Of a DNA stretch of 64,000 nucleotides, positions 14,153-25,741 are shown piece by piece; positions within the stretch are counted from its first letter, which is position 1, and each line of letters starts with the position of its first letter. This DNA is from Larimichthys crocea (lineage: Eukaryota > Chordata > Actinopteri > Sciaenidae): positions 2,098,642-2,162,641 of the forward strand of contig NC_040013.1 in assembly GCF_000972845.2 (NCBI RefSeq). The letters are read 5' to 3'. The position numbers and the translations under genes were made by a program. The notes beneath the pieces are model-generated. The model was given only the letters and a program-made list of their open reading frames with translations, was not told the DNA's origin and made no database searches.

Positions 14153-14575
14153 CTGAGGCCCGGTTTACACGTACACGGGTATTTTTAAAAGCGGAGACAT
14201 TTCCCTTCGTTTGTATCTTTTACACACAAACAGTGAATTCGCCTCTGAAAACGAATCTTTCTAAAAACTCCGGCTAGAGTGGAGATTCTGGAAGAATACG
14301 GTTTTGTGTGTAAATTGAAATAAACTGAGTTTTAGGCAGCTGATGCGCCAAAAGTGCGACCAATGTTTACCTTTTGCTATGACGATGATCATGGAAGCAG
14401 CCGCCCACAGGCTTGGTGTAGTTATGATGGCGCTCCATGGCGTATTTATGCAGGTTGATGTAAACTAAAACTTTTTTGAAAACGATGCTCTGTGCACAAT
14501 GTTATTTTGGAAAACGGAGGGAGGGAAATATTCGTTTCTCAACATGCCCGGCTATGTGTGAACGTAGCCTGAGTC
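14153..14575. mobile_element. Possible MITE (imperfect inverted ends)
   Basis: The left end CTGAGGCCCGGTTTACACGT and the reverse complement of the right end, CTCAGGCTACGTTCACACAT, agree at about two thirds of positions. The interior (ACACGGGTATTTTTAAAAGCGG, AAACGGAGGGAGGGAAATAT) resembles dispersed fish repeats. There is no coding capacity and no convincing target-site duplication, so the class is uncertain. Confidence 0.4.
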
Positions 14576-15645
14576 TGTGTTTCCTTCAGCAGACCACGTG
14601 CTTACTACTGACTGAACACACTTGAAACACTTATTCTGTTTTTATTCACATTTAACGCAGCATATGAACTTTATTATTTATTGTAGCGTTGACTTTGAAT
14701 TTACAACGTGCAGTTCACGTCAGAACAAGAGACAGAACAACTCCTCAGTCAATAAAAGTGAAGGTGAGCTGAGCGTAGGAGCGTTTACACTCGTTAAATC
14801 CCTGTAATTATTGCTTCTCTGTGTGCTCCATAAAGAAAGCTGTGTATGTTCAGGATTAGGAGTTTAAACGGTCGGGAATCGTCCTGCAGCTGAACCCCTC
14901 GGCTTTAATGCCTTCATGTACACCGAGAAGGAATTAATCAACAATCAATCCTTGTGAGTCATAATCCAATAATATTTGGCAAGCGGATCCAGCCCGCTGG
15001 CTAAAACTGGGACCCGAGGTCTATGAACAGCGGTGTGAACAAGTCCCACCGCTGTGCTCTGATCCTCCTCCATCATACCCCGGCCTGGAGATGAAGGGGC
15101 TTTGTCCACGCAGCTCTGAAGACACAACACCCTGTGTGCTGATACATGAGCTGCTGGTTCATCCCCTCGGCTCATTGTAAATAAGAGAAAAGCCAAACTC
15201 GAGCTCGTTCCATGAGAAACAAACCTGCTTTGTGTTCCTCAGTACGTATATCTACCCTGCTCCAGTACTGTACTGGACTCCAGGGCCGGTACTCTCAGAG
15301 GGGCCCCCCATCTAACATAGCTGAACATCAAAATCACTGGTTAAGTTTATGGTTCCTGCTCTCTGACGCTCAGGTTTCTGCTCATCTGGTCTTTATAACA
15401 CATGAACTGTGAGGGGGTATCTTTGGCTCCAACTTCACCTCCAACAATCTGATTTAGGAGAAGACTCCAGAACAACACTCCTCTGTCCCTGCTGATTCCC
15501 CTCAGTCCTCAAATCCACCAGAGGGAGAATCCACAGTGACATAAAGATAGATTATTGTTGATATATTATCGTTCTGGTGAAGTGGCAGTGAGACGCTTAA
15601 TAACCAACTCCTGTCTGACTTATTTCAGGAAGACAGGGTTGGTGG

Positions 15646-15668
15646 ACACACACACACACACACACACT
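15646..15668. repeat. CA dinucleotide microsatellite
   Basis: About eleven CA units in a row. Other short CA tracts occur at 7822-7848 and 25690-25722. Confidence 0.9.
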
Positions 15669-15821
15669 TTCACAGCCTCTCCCTGCACTGAGTATTATTC
15701 ATGATCCTTGTCACTTTTATGGATTTTAAAAACAGAAACTGTGAGAACCAACTAGGAATATAAATAGGCGTGATGCTATCTGTGTTTGAGAGTGTATGAA
15801 AAATATAAAACGAGATAAAAC

Positions 15822-16513
15822 TACGGTGGCCCTGAAGCGCAAAACACAACAGAAAATTCAAAAACACAATAGCAAATCATATAACACAACAGCAAATCAA
15901 ATAACACAACAGCAAATCAAATAACACAACAGCAAATCGAATAACACAATAGCAAATCGAATAACACAATAGCAAATCGAATAACACAACAGCAAATCAT
16001 ATAACACAACAGCAAATCGAATAACACAACAGCAAATCAAATAACACAACAGCAAATTCAAAACGGAAAGAGTAGGTACCCTCGGGCGACATAAATCGTA
16101 CGCGCTGCTATTAAAGAATATTTTGATGCACGTCATGTCCATGTCGTGCATCAAAATATCCTTTATAGCAGCGCGTACATTGTCACTAACAGCGCTCATA
16201 TTTTGAAAACATGTAAGCCATGTCTTTCCGGTTCAAAGGACCACCAGTCCAATCAGCGACGATTCATGTCACCCGAGGTTACCTACACTTTCAGTTTTGA
16301 ATTTGCTAATGTGTTATTCGATTTGCTGTTGTGTTATTCGATTTGCTATTGTGTTTTTGAATTTGCTGTTGTGTTATTCAATTTGCTGTTGTTATTTGAT
16401 TTGCTGTTGTGTTATTCGATTTGCTGTTGTGTTATTTGATTTGCTATTGTGTTATTTGATTTGCTATTGTGTTTTTGAATTTGCTGTTGTGTTTTGCACT
16501 TCAGGGCCACCGT
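15822..16513. mobile_element. Foldback element with minisatellite arms
   Basis: The element starts TACGGTGGCCCTGAAG and ends CTTCAGGGCCACCGT, perfectly complementary ends, flanked on both sides by the 7-bp direct repeat ATAAAAC (15815-15821 and 16514-16520). Each arm carries a tandem array of a 20-bp unit (AACACAACAGCAAATCRAAT on the left, its reverse complement on the right). Inside, a further inverted pair (about 16059-16090 with 16268-16300) and a central hairpin (16098-16178) complete a nearly full-length palindrome, interrupted by about 90 unpaired bases at 16180-16267. There is no transposase, so it is a nonautonomous DNA transposon. Frames reading as LLLCYLICCCVIRF are translations of the 20-bp unit and not genes. 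The superfamily is not certain. Confidence 0.85.
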
Positions 16514-16520
16514 ATAAAAC

Positions 16521-19109
16521 AGTAGATCATGGTTGAAACAGACGGTGAAGTTATGGATAAACTGCTTAAATATTTAGCTATATTTCTTTATTTACAATGA
16601 TGTGGCCGTCTGTCTCCTCCAGGTTCAGTGATCAGCAAACTGATTGCAGGTGAGCTGATCACCTCACCTGGCTGCTCAATCTCAATGTAGTATCTCAAAC
16701 TCAAGCAAAGTAACCTAAACTGTCTCTTCAGCTGAAGAATTACAACACAATAATCCATTAAAAGGAACATTTTTGGATTATGCTGCGTCACATACGTGCT
16801 GCCTTTAAGCTGTTTCTGTGCTGCAGCCCTGCAGCGTCCTGGCACACTAACTTCATCTGGCTGACAGCGTCGCCGTCGGGAGCTGCTTTCAGCAGCTGGC
16901 CAAGAAAAAACTTCTCAGCTTGAAGGTTCATAAATCATGCTGACGTCGTGCTGACAGACGGCATTCAATTTGTTTTGGATTTTAATCGGAAGTCGGAGGC
17001 GCCGGTTGATGTGCACGCACACATGTGATGTGAGCATGTTTTGGGTAAATACACGGCACTCATAGTACAGTATGCTGCTTTGAAATAAAGCATTTAAACC
17101 ATCAAACAACAGTGTGTGTTTGAGTAAATCCTGAAGTGTTGAGAGAGGCCCGTCGGTCCAGCCGAGCGATGACAGTCGGAGTCATCAAAGAGCCTTTACT
17201 GCTACTGCATCTCACAGAAAGGCCCAGACAATGGCAGGAAGGAGCTGCGAGTCTTCAGGAGATGAGCCACACACAAACATCTTCGGGCAGCATTCATTAG
17301 GCTGGCGCTGAGCTTGAAAGAGGGGGTCCATTCATTTCCTGTTTTTACCTCCCGGCAACGAGGGTCTGCGTGTGCCAACACCCCTGATGACTCAAAAAAC
17401 TAACGCAATCATTCAGTACTCTATTATGCCCAGAATGGAAGCGGCGCAGACGAGTCTGCACATGTGTATTGGCAACAACATCAAGTTATCATTAAGGGTG
17501 ACCAGAAATGATGCCAGTGACTGTGTCTCCAGCTACCAACACAATGGTTTGTTAAGAGCCTCCACACACAGAGGACATCCTCCCCATATGGCCGAGGGAG
17601 GCTGGCTCCAATACTAATCTGCTCCCACTGTTTATAAAATAAACACTAACCTGCCCGCTCCCCTCCTCCCTCTACAACCAACGCATCTGGCTGACCTTTG
17701 ACCTGGACTGTTTGAACTGTGCTTCCTGTCCAGTGCAGCACACGGCACATGGCATCGCTGGCAAAAATCTGCACTGTAAGCGTTTTTCATGCAGCGGAAG
17801 ACGGGGGATTACCAACGCGTCCCCGCGGAGACGGAGGCTGCACACATGTGGTGGCAGCAGCCCGTCCCACACGCAAACACACATCAGAGGGTTCGATTAT
17901 GGATCATATAAAGGCTCAGCAGTCCATGAATAAAGGAGGTTTAACACCTCTGCGCCACGCTATAAAAGTGCAAACGCAGTCAGATAAGGCTCCGTTTAGC
18001 GGTTTAAAGTTACTTCTAATTGCAGAATCTGGGCCGCTTAAAGCCAACAGCATTACCTTTTCAAAACAAGACTGTTTTCACACACTACCCCCCTCCCACA
18101 CACACCCCCGCCCCCTTCTCTCTGGGAGCCCTGAAGCCCGCTAGGCCCGACTGATGGTGGAATGAGACGAGATAAGCCCATGGTCGGCCTCCATCAACAC
18201 ATGAGGCTTTCCAAAGCGGAGTAGAGTTACAGACAGGCGCTGCTCTGGGGCTCGGTGGGAGTGGGAGCAGACATGGGAGGCTGCTAATCTGCACCCCCAA
18301 ACCCAGCCGGCCTGCTGATGCCCACCATCTGTGTCTGTTACTCATCACCCACCCGGGCCAGGAGCCCTCCGCAGGCACACACACACACAAGTAAACAAAC
18401 GCCCCCCGGAGAGAGCCGTTTCACTGCTGATTCTCTACCTGGCTCTTTTTAATTACTGATTATCAGCGCCACCCAAAAAGCAGAAGACAGGACAGGAGCC
18501 GGTGGAGATAGGTGAGAGGGGATGAGGAGGAGCCGGCTGTGAGCGGAGGGAGTTCATGTCGGACAAAACAGGAAAGATATCGCAGTCATAACACGAGGAT
18601 ATGAAAAAAAAAGTTGACAAATTGAGTTTTTTATAGGTAGAAAACACGCAAATAACAACGGCCACGACAATAACAACAGTTCACAGACATGAACTTTGAC
18701 CTTAGATGGGCAAGTTTTATTTAAACTGATAAAAACTATAAAAAAAATGATAATTTATGACTGTAAAACAATGAAAGATGGACAATTATTCATAAAATGC
18801 AGCTCAGGCAACCCAGTAGATCCCTGACACGCACATCACCTCCAACTGTTCTCAGGTGTGCATGACTGCCACCACCAGGTAAGACAGCTGGGGTGGCAGC
18901 CTATTGGCTAAAAAGCCTGTCCATCACATCACAAACTGTTTTCTTTCCCCCTCTCACAGTATATGTACGTCTTTCCAACGCAAGGCGTGTTGCAGTCTTC
19001 ACTCCAATATCTGTTCTTCATGCTTCTGATCTGTCTTTGGATGATTCCGGTGACAAACTGCCAAACCAAGACAGTAAAAGATCGTAAACTATGCTGTGAT
19101 GTATGACTG
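16521..19109. other. Noncoding interval, nothing recognised
   Basis: Includes a 141-codon frame at 17719-18144 with a competing frame at 17712-17933, and a 101-codon frame at 18085-18390 that begins in a CA tract. None shows a family motif. I see no gene. Confidence 0.45.
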
Positions 19110-19940
19110 TGTTTAGAAAAACACAGTTATATTTCAAAACCTTTATTTATATGTCATTTTCAGGGTATTTAAACAGAATAAAGTAGTATTTTATATTAGA
19201 GAATTGCTCAGTAAAACACTGTAATATTTAAATGGCATATTTTACTGTCATGGATTGGCAGTTTGTTTGTTTTTTACCTTAAATTCTACAGACAAATTTC
19301 AAAATATGAAATCAACAGTACTAATTTCATATTACTGTAATATTAGAAAAGCTTATACCGTATTTATTATGGTAAAATTCAGTTTTACTGTAAAAACAAG
19401 TCATATTTTATGGAAAAACATTGTTTATATGACATTTTTAGGAAATTTAAACAGAATAAAGTATTATTTTATATTAGAGACTGTTAATTGTTACAGTAAA
19501 ACACAGTAATATTTAAATGGCATATTTTACTGTCATTTCAAAATATGGAAAAAAAAACGACAACCTTAAACATGAAATCAACAGTACTAATTTAACGTGA
19601 TATTAAAAAAGTTATACCATATTTATCACGGTAAAATTCTGTTTTACCGTAAAAACAAGTCATATTTTATGGAAAAACATTGTTTATATGACATTTTTAG
19701 GAAATTTAAACTGAATGAAGTATTATTTTATATTAGAGAATTGTTACAGTAAAACACTGTAACATTTAAATGGAATATTTTACTGTCATGGTTTTTCACC
19801 GTAAGATCTACAGACATTTCAAAATATGGAAAAAATGAAATCAACAGTACTAATTTAACGTGATATTAAAAAAGTTACAACATATTTATCACGGTAAAAT
19901 TCTGTTTTACCGTAAAAACATTTCTTTTTTACACTGTAAC
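19110..19940. repeat. Diverged tandem repeat of about 255 bp
   Basis: The block CATATTTTATGGAAAAACAT plus GACATTTTTAGGAAATTTAA recurs at about 19402 and 19661, with partial copies at 19140 and 19900. Each unit carries the short palindrome GTTTTACCGTAAAAAC and the block ACAGTAAAACACTGTAA. These ACTGTAAAA-rich units are typical of AT-rich teleost dispersed repeats. No coding capacity. Confidence 0.8.
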
Positions 19941-20642
19941 ACAAAGACTTCTTTTAGTTCGACTTGTCCAGAGTTGTTTCTACTGTAAATATTTGAAGGA
20001 AGCTTTTTTTTATTTTTATAGTTGCTCAAAAGTAAGTGACAGGTTTAATTAGCACCAGCAGGGAGTGAGTCAAGTCAACAGCCTTCACGAGTGTCAGTAA
20101 AAATGTAGCTGCTGCTTCTGCTTCATTTACTTGACAACACTTCACAGACATAATCGTGCATGCCTCTGGCGGTGCTGATCCAGGGGAGGGGATGTAGAGG
20201 GGTGAAGAGGTCAGGAGGATGGGTGCAACTGACGGAGATTAAATGAAACACCTAAAACTCCTGGAGGAGCATGACAGCCACGCAGGTGTGCAGCACTTAC
20301 CCCCACACACACCCATCATTTGGAGCTGAAATCACCTGTGGGCGTAGCAGCAGGTGATTAGCAGACACAATTACTGTGCCTCACTTACCTTACAGTTCGC
20401 TTGAATCTCGCTTGACAGACGCTGCCTTGTTGCTTCGAGTGATTGGAACCTCCTAAAACCACGAAAATGTCTGTGGTTTTTAATTTAGCTGCTTTTTAAC
20501 GACTGCTAAGGGACTGTGTGTAAATGATTTCTTTCTTTTTGTGAGATATACTGTAAAAAAAAGTCTAAAAACTTTGTTTATTAGCTGTTTTAAAATGAAA
20601 AATATCACATAGACCTTCACGCTCAACACAACCCAACTCGTT

Positions 20643-20724
20643 CTGCTATTGGATGAGGCAAAAAAGTGCTGTGTGAGTTCTAACTGCTATTGGATGAGGC
20701 AAAAAAGTGCTGTGTGAGTTCTAA
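20643..20724. repeat. Two perfect 41-bp tandem copies
   Basis: The unit beginning CTGCTATTGGATGAGGCA is present twice in direct tandem with no mismatch. Together with the perfect doublets at 13159 and 13967 it is the third such event in 8 kb. Confidence 0.9.
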
Positions 20725-21369
20725 TAACTGGGCTCGGGTTCTGTTTGCAGTACCAGTTGTTATTTTTGCCATTGTTCCTGATTTGCGATTTCAGCTCTGC
20801 AAAAGTTATCCTGCCATTAACGTATTAAACTTAAAATCAGGGGTTAGGTTAAGAGTCCAAAACAAACATGTTTTGTATCAGTAATATGGTCAGTATCAAA
20901 CATAAGGTTCTGTCCCTTCCCTCCCCACCTCCTGAGTTTTCATACGGTCCCTAATGTTGGGCGGTGTGTCCGCTGGGAGCAGCTGGAATAGGAACCGCGA
21001 TGACATTTAAAGCACTTTCCTTAAAAGCACCCGTGAGAGTTTTTGGTTGTTATTCTATGTTGAATTCGCCGGCTAAGTATTAACCGCTTATAGAGCCATT
21101 TGTAGACCCTAAATGGAAGCAGAATTACACAGTGGAAACAGCGTAGGTGCCAAAAGTACATTTCCAAAATACACAGAGCCTTGTACTGTATGTCACATGA
21201 TGGAATAGCTGAGCCTGCGGGCGCTGCTGCAGACATTTCAAACATGATTTAACAGTAGTCTTTGTTTAGGGTGGTCAGACGGAGCTAACAGGAGCCAGAG
21301 GATGGAGAATATTTACCAAGCTGTGTCTGCGTCAGAAAGAAACCTGCAGGCACGATTAGCTTTCATAAC

Positions 21370-21880
21370 ATATATATAGTCGTGGCCATGCTGCTGACAC
21401 GGAAACAGAAAACAGCCAAAATGTACCTGAGCAAGCCAAAATCCTTCTGGGAGAACGTCCCGTGGACAGATGAGACTAAAAACAAACTTTCTGTTGAAGC
21501 ACAAAAACAAAATGAGGCCTTTAAAGAAAAGAACACGGTCCCTACAGTCAAACAAGTCGGAGGTTCACTGATGTTTTAGGGTTGTTTCGCTGCTTCAGGC
21601 ACTGGATGGATGTCTTGACCGTATGCACGGTATCATGAAAAGAATTCTGGGGCCCGGGTGTCAGAAAGCTGGGTCTGCGTCAGAGGTCATGGAAGAAAAA
21701 GCACCTAGACAAAGCCAGAAATGAATCCAGATCTCTCTCAAAACAGTGTTTGAGAGAAGAAACCCATAAATTAATTAAAGAAGAGCGGTCCAAAGCTAAA
21801 ACACAGAGGTGTAAGAACCTCACTGATGGTTACAGGAAGCGACTGATTGCTAGTTGAGGGTTTTATTTAAATATCTCACA
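21370..21880 (+). pseudogene. Degenerate Tc1-like transposase remnant
   Basis: The frame from 21382 reads SKPKSFWENVPWTDETK, then TVKQVGGSLMF, a stop, and GCFAASGTG, which matches the first catalytic-aspartate block (WTDE) and the following GGGS-W-GCFAA block of Tc1-family DDE transposases. A second block near 21810-21865 (RCKNLTDGYRKRLIAS in another reading) resembles the C-terminus. The middle of the catalytic domain, with the second and third acidic residues, is missing or unrecognisable, and stops interrupt the frame. It is an inactive fossil; no inverted ends were found. Confidence 0.75.
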
Positions 21881-24259
21881 TGCAAACAAAAGAAATCAAA
21901 CATAAGAATATTAGTGACTGCAACATTTCCATGATTGCACTAGAACACAGTCATCCATAAGGCAGATGGACATTAAGAGGTCCACGATGAAAGAACAACA
22001 CAGGGATGATTCAATTATCCAGCGTGGCCCTCGTGCAGGGATCCCCCCTCCTCCTGTTAATGCCACAAAGACTAATGTTTTCCCTGGGTGCAATAAATAA
22101 CTTTTTATTCCCACTGCCACGGAAAGTTCGCCTGCGCAGCCGATCACAATGTCCTGCCCTCATATTTGTTACCGCTGGCTTTTAATTTGACCTGAGCCAA
22201 CCTGTCATGCTCCATCAAACGTGGGAATCGGATACCTCAGGAACACAGGCGCCTTTGCTTTATGCGTTATGCCATCCCCATCTCCATCCCCCATCCCCCA
22301 GCACCACCACCACCCGTGCCTTAACACATTGAGCCTGGGAGCAGAGAGAAAGTCACCCGCATCACATGAATCAAGCACTGTGACAGAGGTCTGTTGGGTC
22401 TGGGATCACACGGAGGATCACAAGTCTCTCTTTTTACTGCTGGCCCTCTCCCGTCTCTACTAGCTGGGGATGAGAGAGAGGCGGGATGGCCCTCTAAAGG
22501 CATATATTTCCGTTGATGAAGAGATAAATCAGATCATTTCTGGAGTAAGGAAAGGGAGCACAGAGGGAGCCTTCTTGGTCGTCCCCCTTTGAGATGTAAA
22601 TGGAACGGTGGCACTGAAAGAGGGCCAGGTGTCCGATGCAAAGAGGGAAAGCGTGACGGTGCATGCATTCCTCAGGGACCTAGACCATTAACTGTTGCTG
22701 TGCCTCATGTGGGCAAACATCAACATATCCCATAATGGGCTCGGTGGAATGACTAAATAGGTACTACGTTATCAATCATATCCACGCACAGCTCCCCTAC
22801 CTGTCACTAAAACATATCAAATCCTGCTTAAGACAGCAACAACTCCCGAATCACGTGCAGCTCCCCTTTTAATCTCTGCTCCCGATGACCAGAGGTCAAC
22901 AGCTGCAGCTCTCGGCTTGCTGCACGATTAGAAACGAGTTAGCCGGCTTTCTGAGGTCATCAAGGTAGCAATTTACCACGAACTCTTTACAGCCTGAGGC
23001 AAAAAAGAATCTCCAATATCCCACACCTCGAGGTGGAGAAGAAAGAGGCATTTGGCAGTTCAAACAATGAATTAAGAAAAGAACAGCAACCTGTTATTAG
23101 TCCAAACGAGGAGACGGAGCAGGAGTGACCTCTGTGAGGGGCAGCAGGAGGCGTTCAAGCCTCAAAGCGAGAAAGGTTAAATATTTGTGCCATGCATGGA
23201 GACACTCCTACAGTGACTTCACAACCAGAATGCCCAGACAGATACAGAGCAGACCACGGACTCCTGTTTGATAACACTGGGTTCATGTAGTCCTGTCTGA
23301 GGCCATGGAGCTGACAGTGCCGAGTTATTAGTCATTACACAAACAGTGATAGTGTAATTTGACTAATCATCACTGTATTTAGGAAGCTTGAGACATCCCA
23401 GACCACATATCTGTCAGGAGTTATATGATTCCACTCTGAAACGTGCAGGTTCAACATAAAGACTCGAAACACCTCGAAAAGGCGTAAGAAGACTTTTCTA
23501 AACTACAAAGGTGATCTGTGTCTCAGCATTTTAGTAATTTCTGTGAAGAAAGCTAACTGAAACTGATATTTTTTAAAGTTTCGATATAGATTTTAGAGAA
23601 GACCTGAACACGTTACATTCACCTTCAAACTAAAAACAACTGTTAAAACAACCAAAGAGCTCAGAGAATGGAGTATGGAAGAAAAAATAAAAATACAGAA
23701 TTTAATTGTACAAAAGTTAAAAAAACATATCAGGAAAGCTCATCTCTGCTCGTTTCACGGTTCATTGTTCACTTTATCAATCATCCTGTGTGGTTATTGT
23801 TATGCATTGAATATATAATATGAAATATCCATTAAATATGTCGGTTTACTGAATGAATGACGCTTCAAACCTTCTTAACGATGTTCATGAACTATCATTG
23901 CTGTAAAACATGTTCATCCACTGATCGATGGTCAGGCCACAGACAGTCTTAATAAAACATTTAATTTAATGTGTTGCTTTGTAGATTAGTTTAAACTAAT
24001 TGACTGAATACATTTCTGAACTTTGGTTCCAAAGCAGAGCCGATATATTACAGCTACATCGTATGTTTTAATACATTTAAAAATCGACTTAAGAGTTTAA
24101 ACATGTCGAGACACCGTAATCCCTGAAGACCCCTCAAGGTGTACCCACTTTGTGATGACTCTGTGACGCCATCTGGTGATGAAAACAGGCCGTTACACAG
24201 ACAGACAGACAAGAAATAAAAAACAGGCGAAACAAAAGATTTGAAGTCAGCTTTAAACA
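21881..24259. other. Noncoding interval downstream of tbc1d10a
   Basis: No gene recognised. The open frames are short and unrelated to known families. Confidence 0.45.
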
Positions 24260-24263
24260 AAGG

Positions 24264-24269
24264 TTTATT
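24264..24269 (-). promoter_or_regulatory. Candidate poly(A) signal of tbc1d10a
   Basis: AATAAA on the minus strand, about 1.47 kb after the tbc1d10a stop. Downstream on that strand lies a TGTCTGTCTGTCTGTGT tract, a plausible GU-rich element. It is the clearest signal seen after the stop codon, but transcript evidence would be needed to confirm the end. Confidence 0.45.
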
Positions 24270-25741
24270 TGTAAAGTTTTAACTGTCTCATGGTTGTCAA
24301 ACATCTTTTTTTTTTTTATAACCCACATGTACGGTAAAATAAAAACAACCTGTCTTTAGAGTAAGAAAAACATTTTCACTGGCAATGTTACCAACAAATT
24401 TCAGGTGTCAAACGTCTTTCCTTTCTTTTCTTTTTTTCTATAGTGTTACAAATGTTTTGATAGCCGCTCAATAAAATATAAGCATTATAGATTGAAAAAT
24501 AGATTCCATTAGAAAACAAATTGTTATTTTACATGACGTATCTACACAATGAGCATTAAATTAAAATACAACAGCGAAATGTGAAGTGTGTAAATATAAG
24601 CGACTAAAAAAACTATTGGCGAGTGAAAATGTGTTATCTGTTTAAACCCCGTTAACTTTTTATATCTGGCCAAAACATGCAGACTTTATATTAATTATAT
24701 ACACAAGCACGAGTGCTTATGTTTGTCAAAAGTCCCTTTACCTTTTTTTTTAATCATGAAAACAAAGTTGGACCATCAAACGTTGAAACATCTCGGCCGG
24801 CTTTTGAAAACGAAATGCAACAAACATCCCCAAAAAAAGTCACACAGGTAAGCGGTCGTAGGTCACCTTAAGTCTTGATCTTTGGAAATTCTAGCAAAAT
24901 ATTTAAGAGATAAAAAAAGATACAGACCCAACACACTAACATGATCTTGGCTTCCGACAACTGGATGTTTGAGCAACGGCAACGTCACAGGAAACATGCA
25001 CAGTTTATAGATTTGGCAGGAGACGGTCTGCAGGAATGTGTCGCACTCGAGGTGAGGAGTGTCCAGTGTTTTCTCCTCTCTGCTGCCAAAGGTAAGGTGA
25101 GTTAGCGCTGCTCTAAAGTGGCTGGAAGTGCCTGGCACAGTGAATGTTATACAGAGAATGTTATAAATAAATAGTGCTTTGTAGAGAAAAAGGAAGGTTA
25201 AGAGTGTAAAACATGAAATGCTGCAGAGAAAACAAGCTCGATATCTGAAGAATAATAAGACCTCCCAAACGTCCTTAGAGGAATCCCGTCCCTGCTGTGA
25301 CCGGCATGATGAACAGGGAATGTAACAGGAAGGAGAGGCTGCCCTCTAGTGAACAGAACGTGAAGTTTGTAGGACACAGTTTGAACTCTCACTAGTGTTG
25401 AAACTGCCACACAGCTCCCAGATAAACCTTGAAACTACTCTGCACTTTGCTCCCAATAACTCAGTAACGCGTCTCCCTGGAAATACTCTGAGGAGGTAAC
25501 ATCAGCTTCATGTGGAGAGGTGGCGTAAGCGTCAGTGATTCTTTAGTGTATACTGATAATATCGAAGGCAAAACGGCGTCTGACGTGAATACAAAACAGT
25601 CCGAGACTTGAATAATAGCAATGCTGGCCGATCGGAGACCCTTTTGGCAAGGCCGGCTGGTGATTGGCTGAAGGGCGCTGGTGCTTCGTCCACACACACA
25701 TACACACACACACATACACACCTATACTGACTGCTGCAGAG

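Noticed and set aside
15897..16536. Hydrophobic cysteine-rich frames (LLLCYLICCCVIRF) that look like membrane proteins
   Set aside because: They are direct translations of the 20-bp unit of the foldback element, occur in several frames and on both strands, and have no conserved start or splice context.
17719..18144. 141-codon plus-strand frame
   Set aside because: Competing frames overlap it, composition is not coding-like and no family motif is visible.
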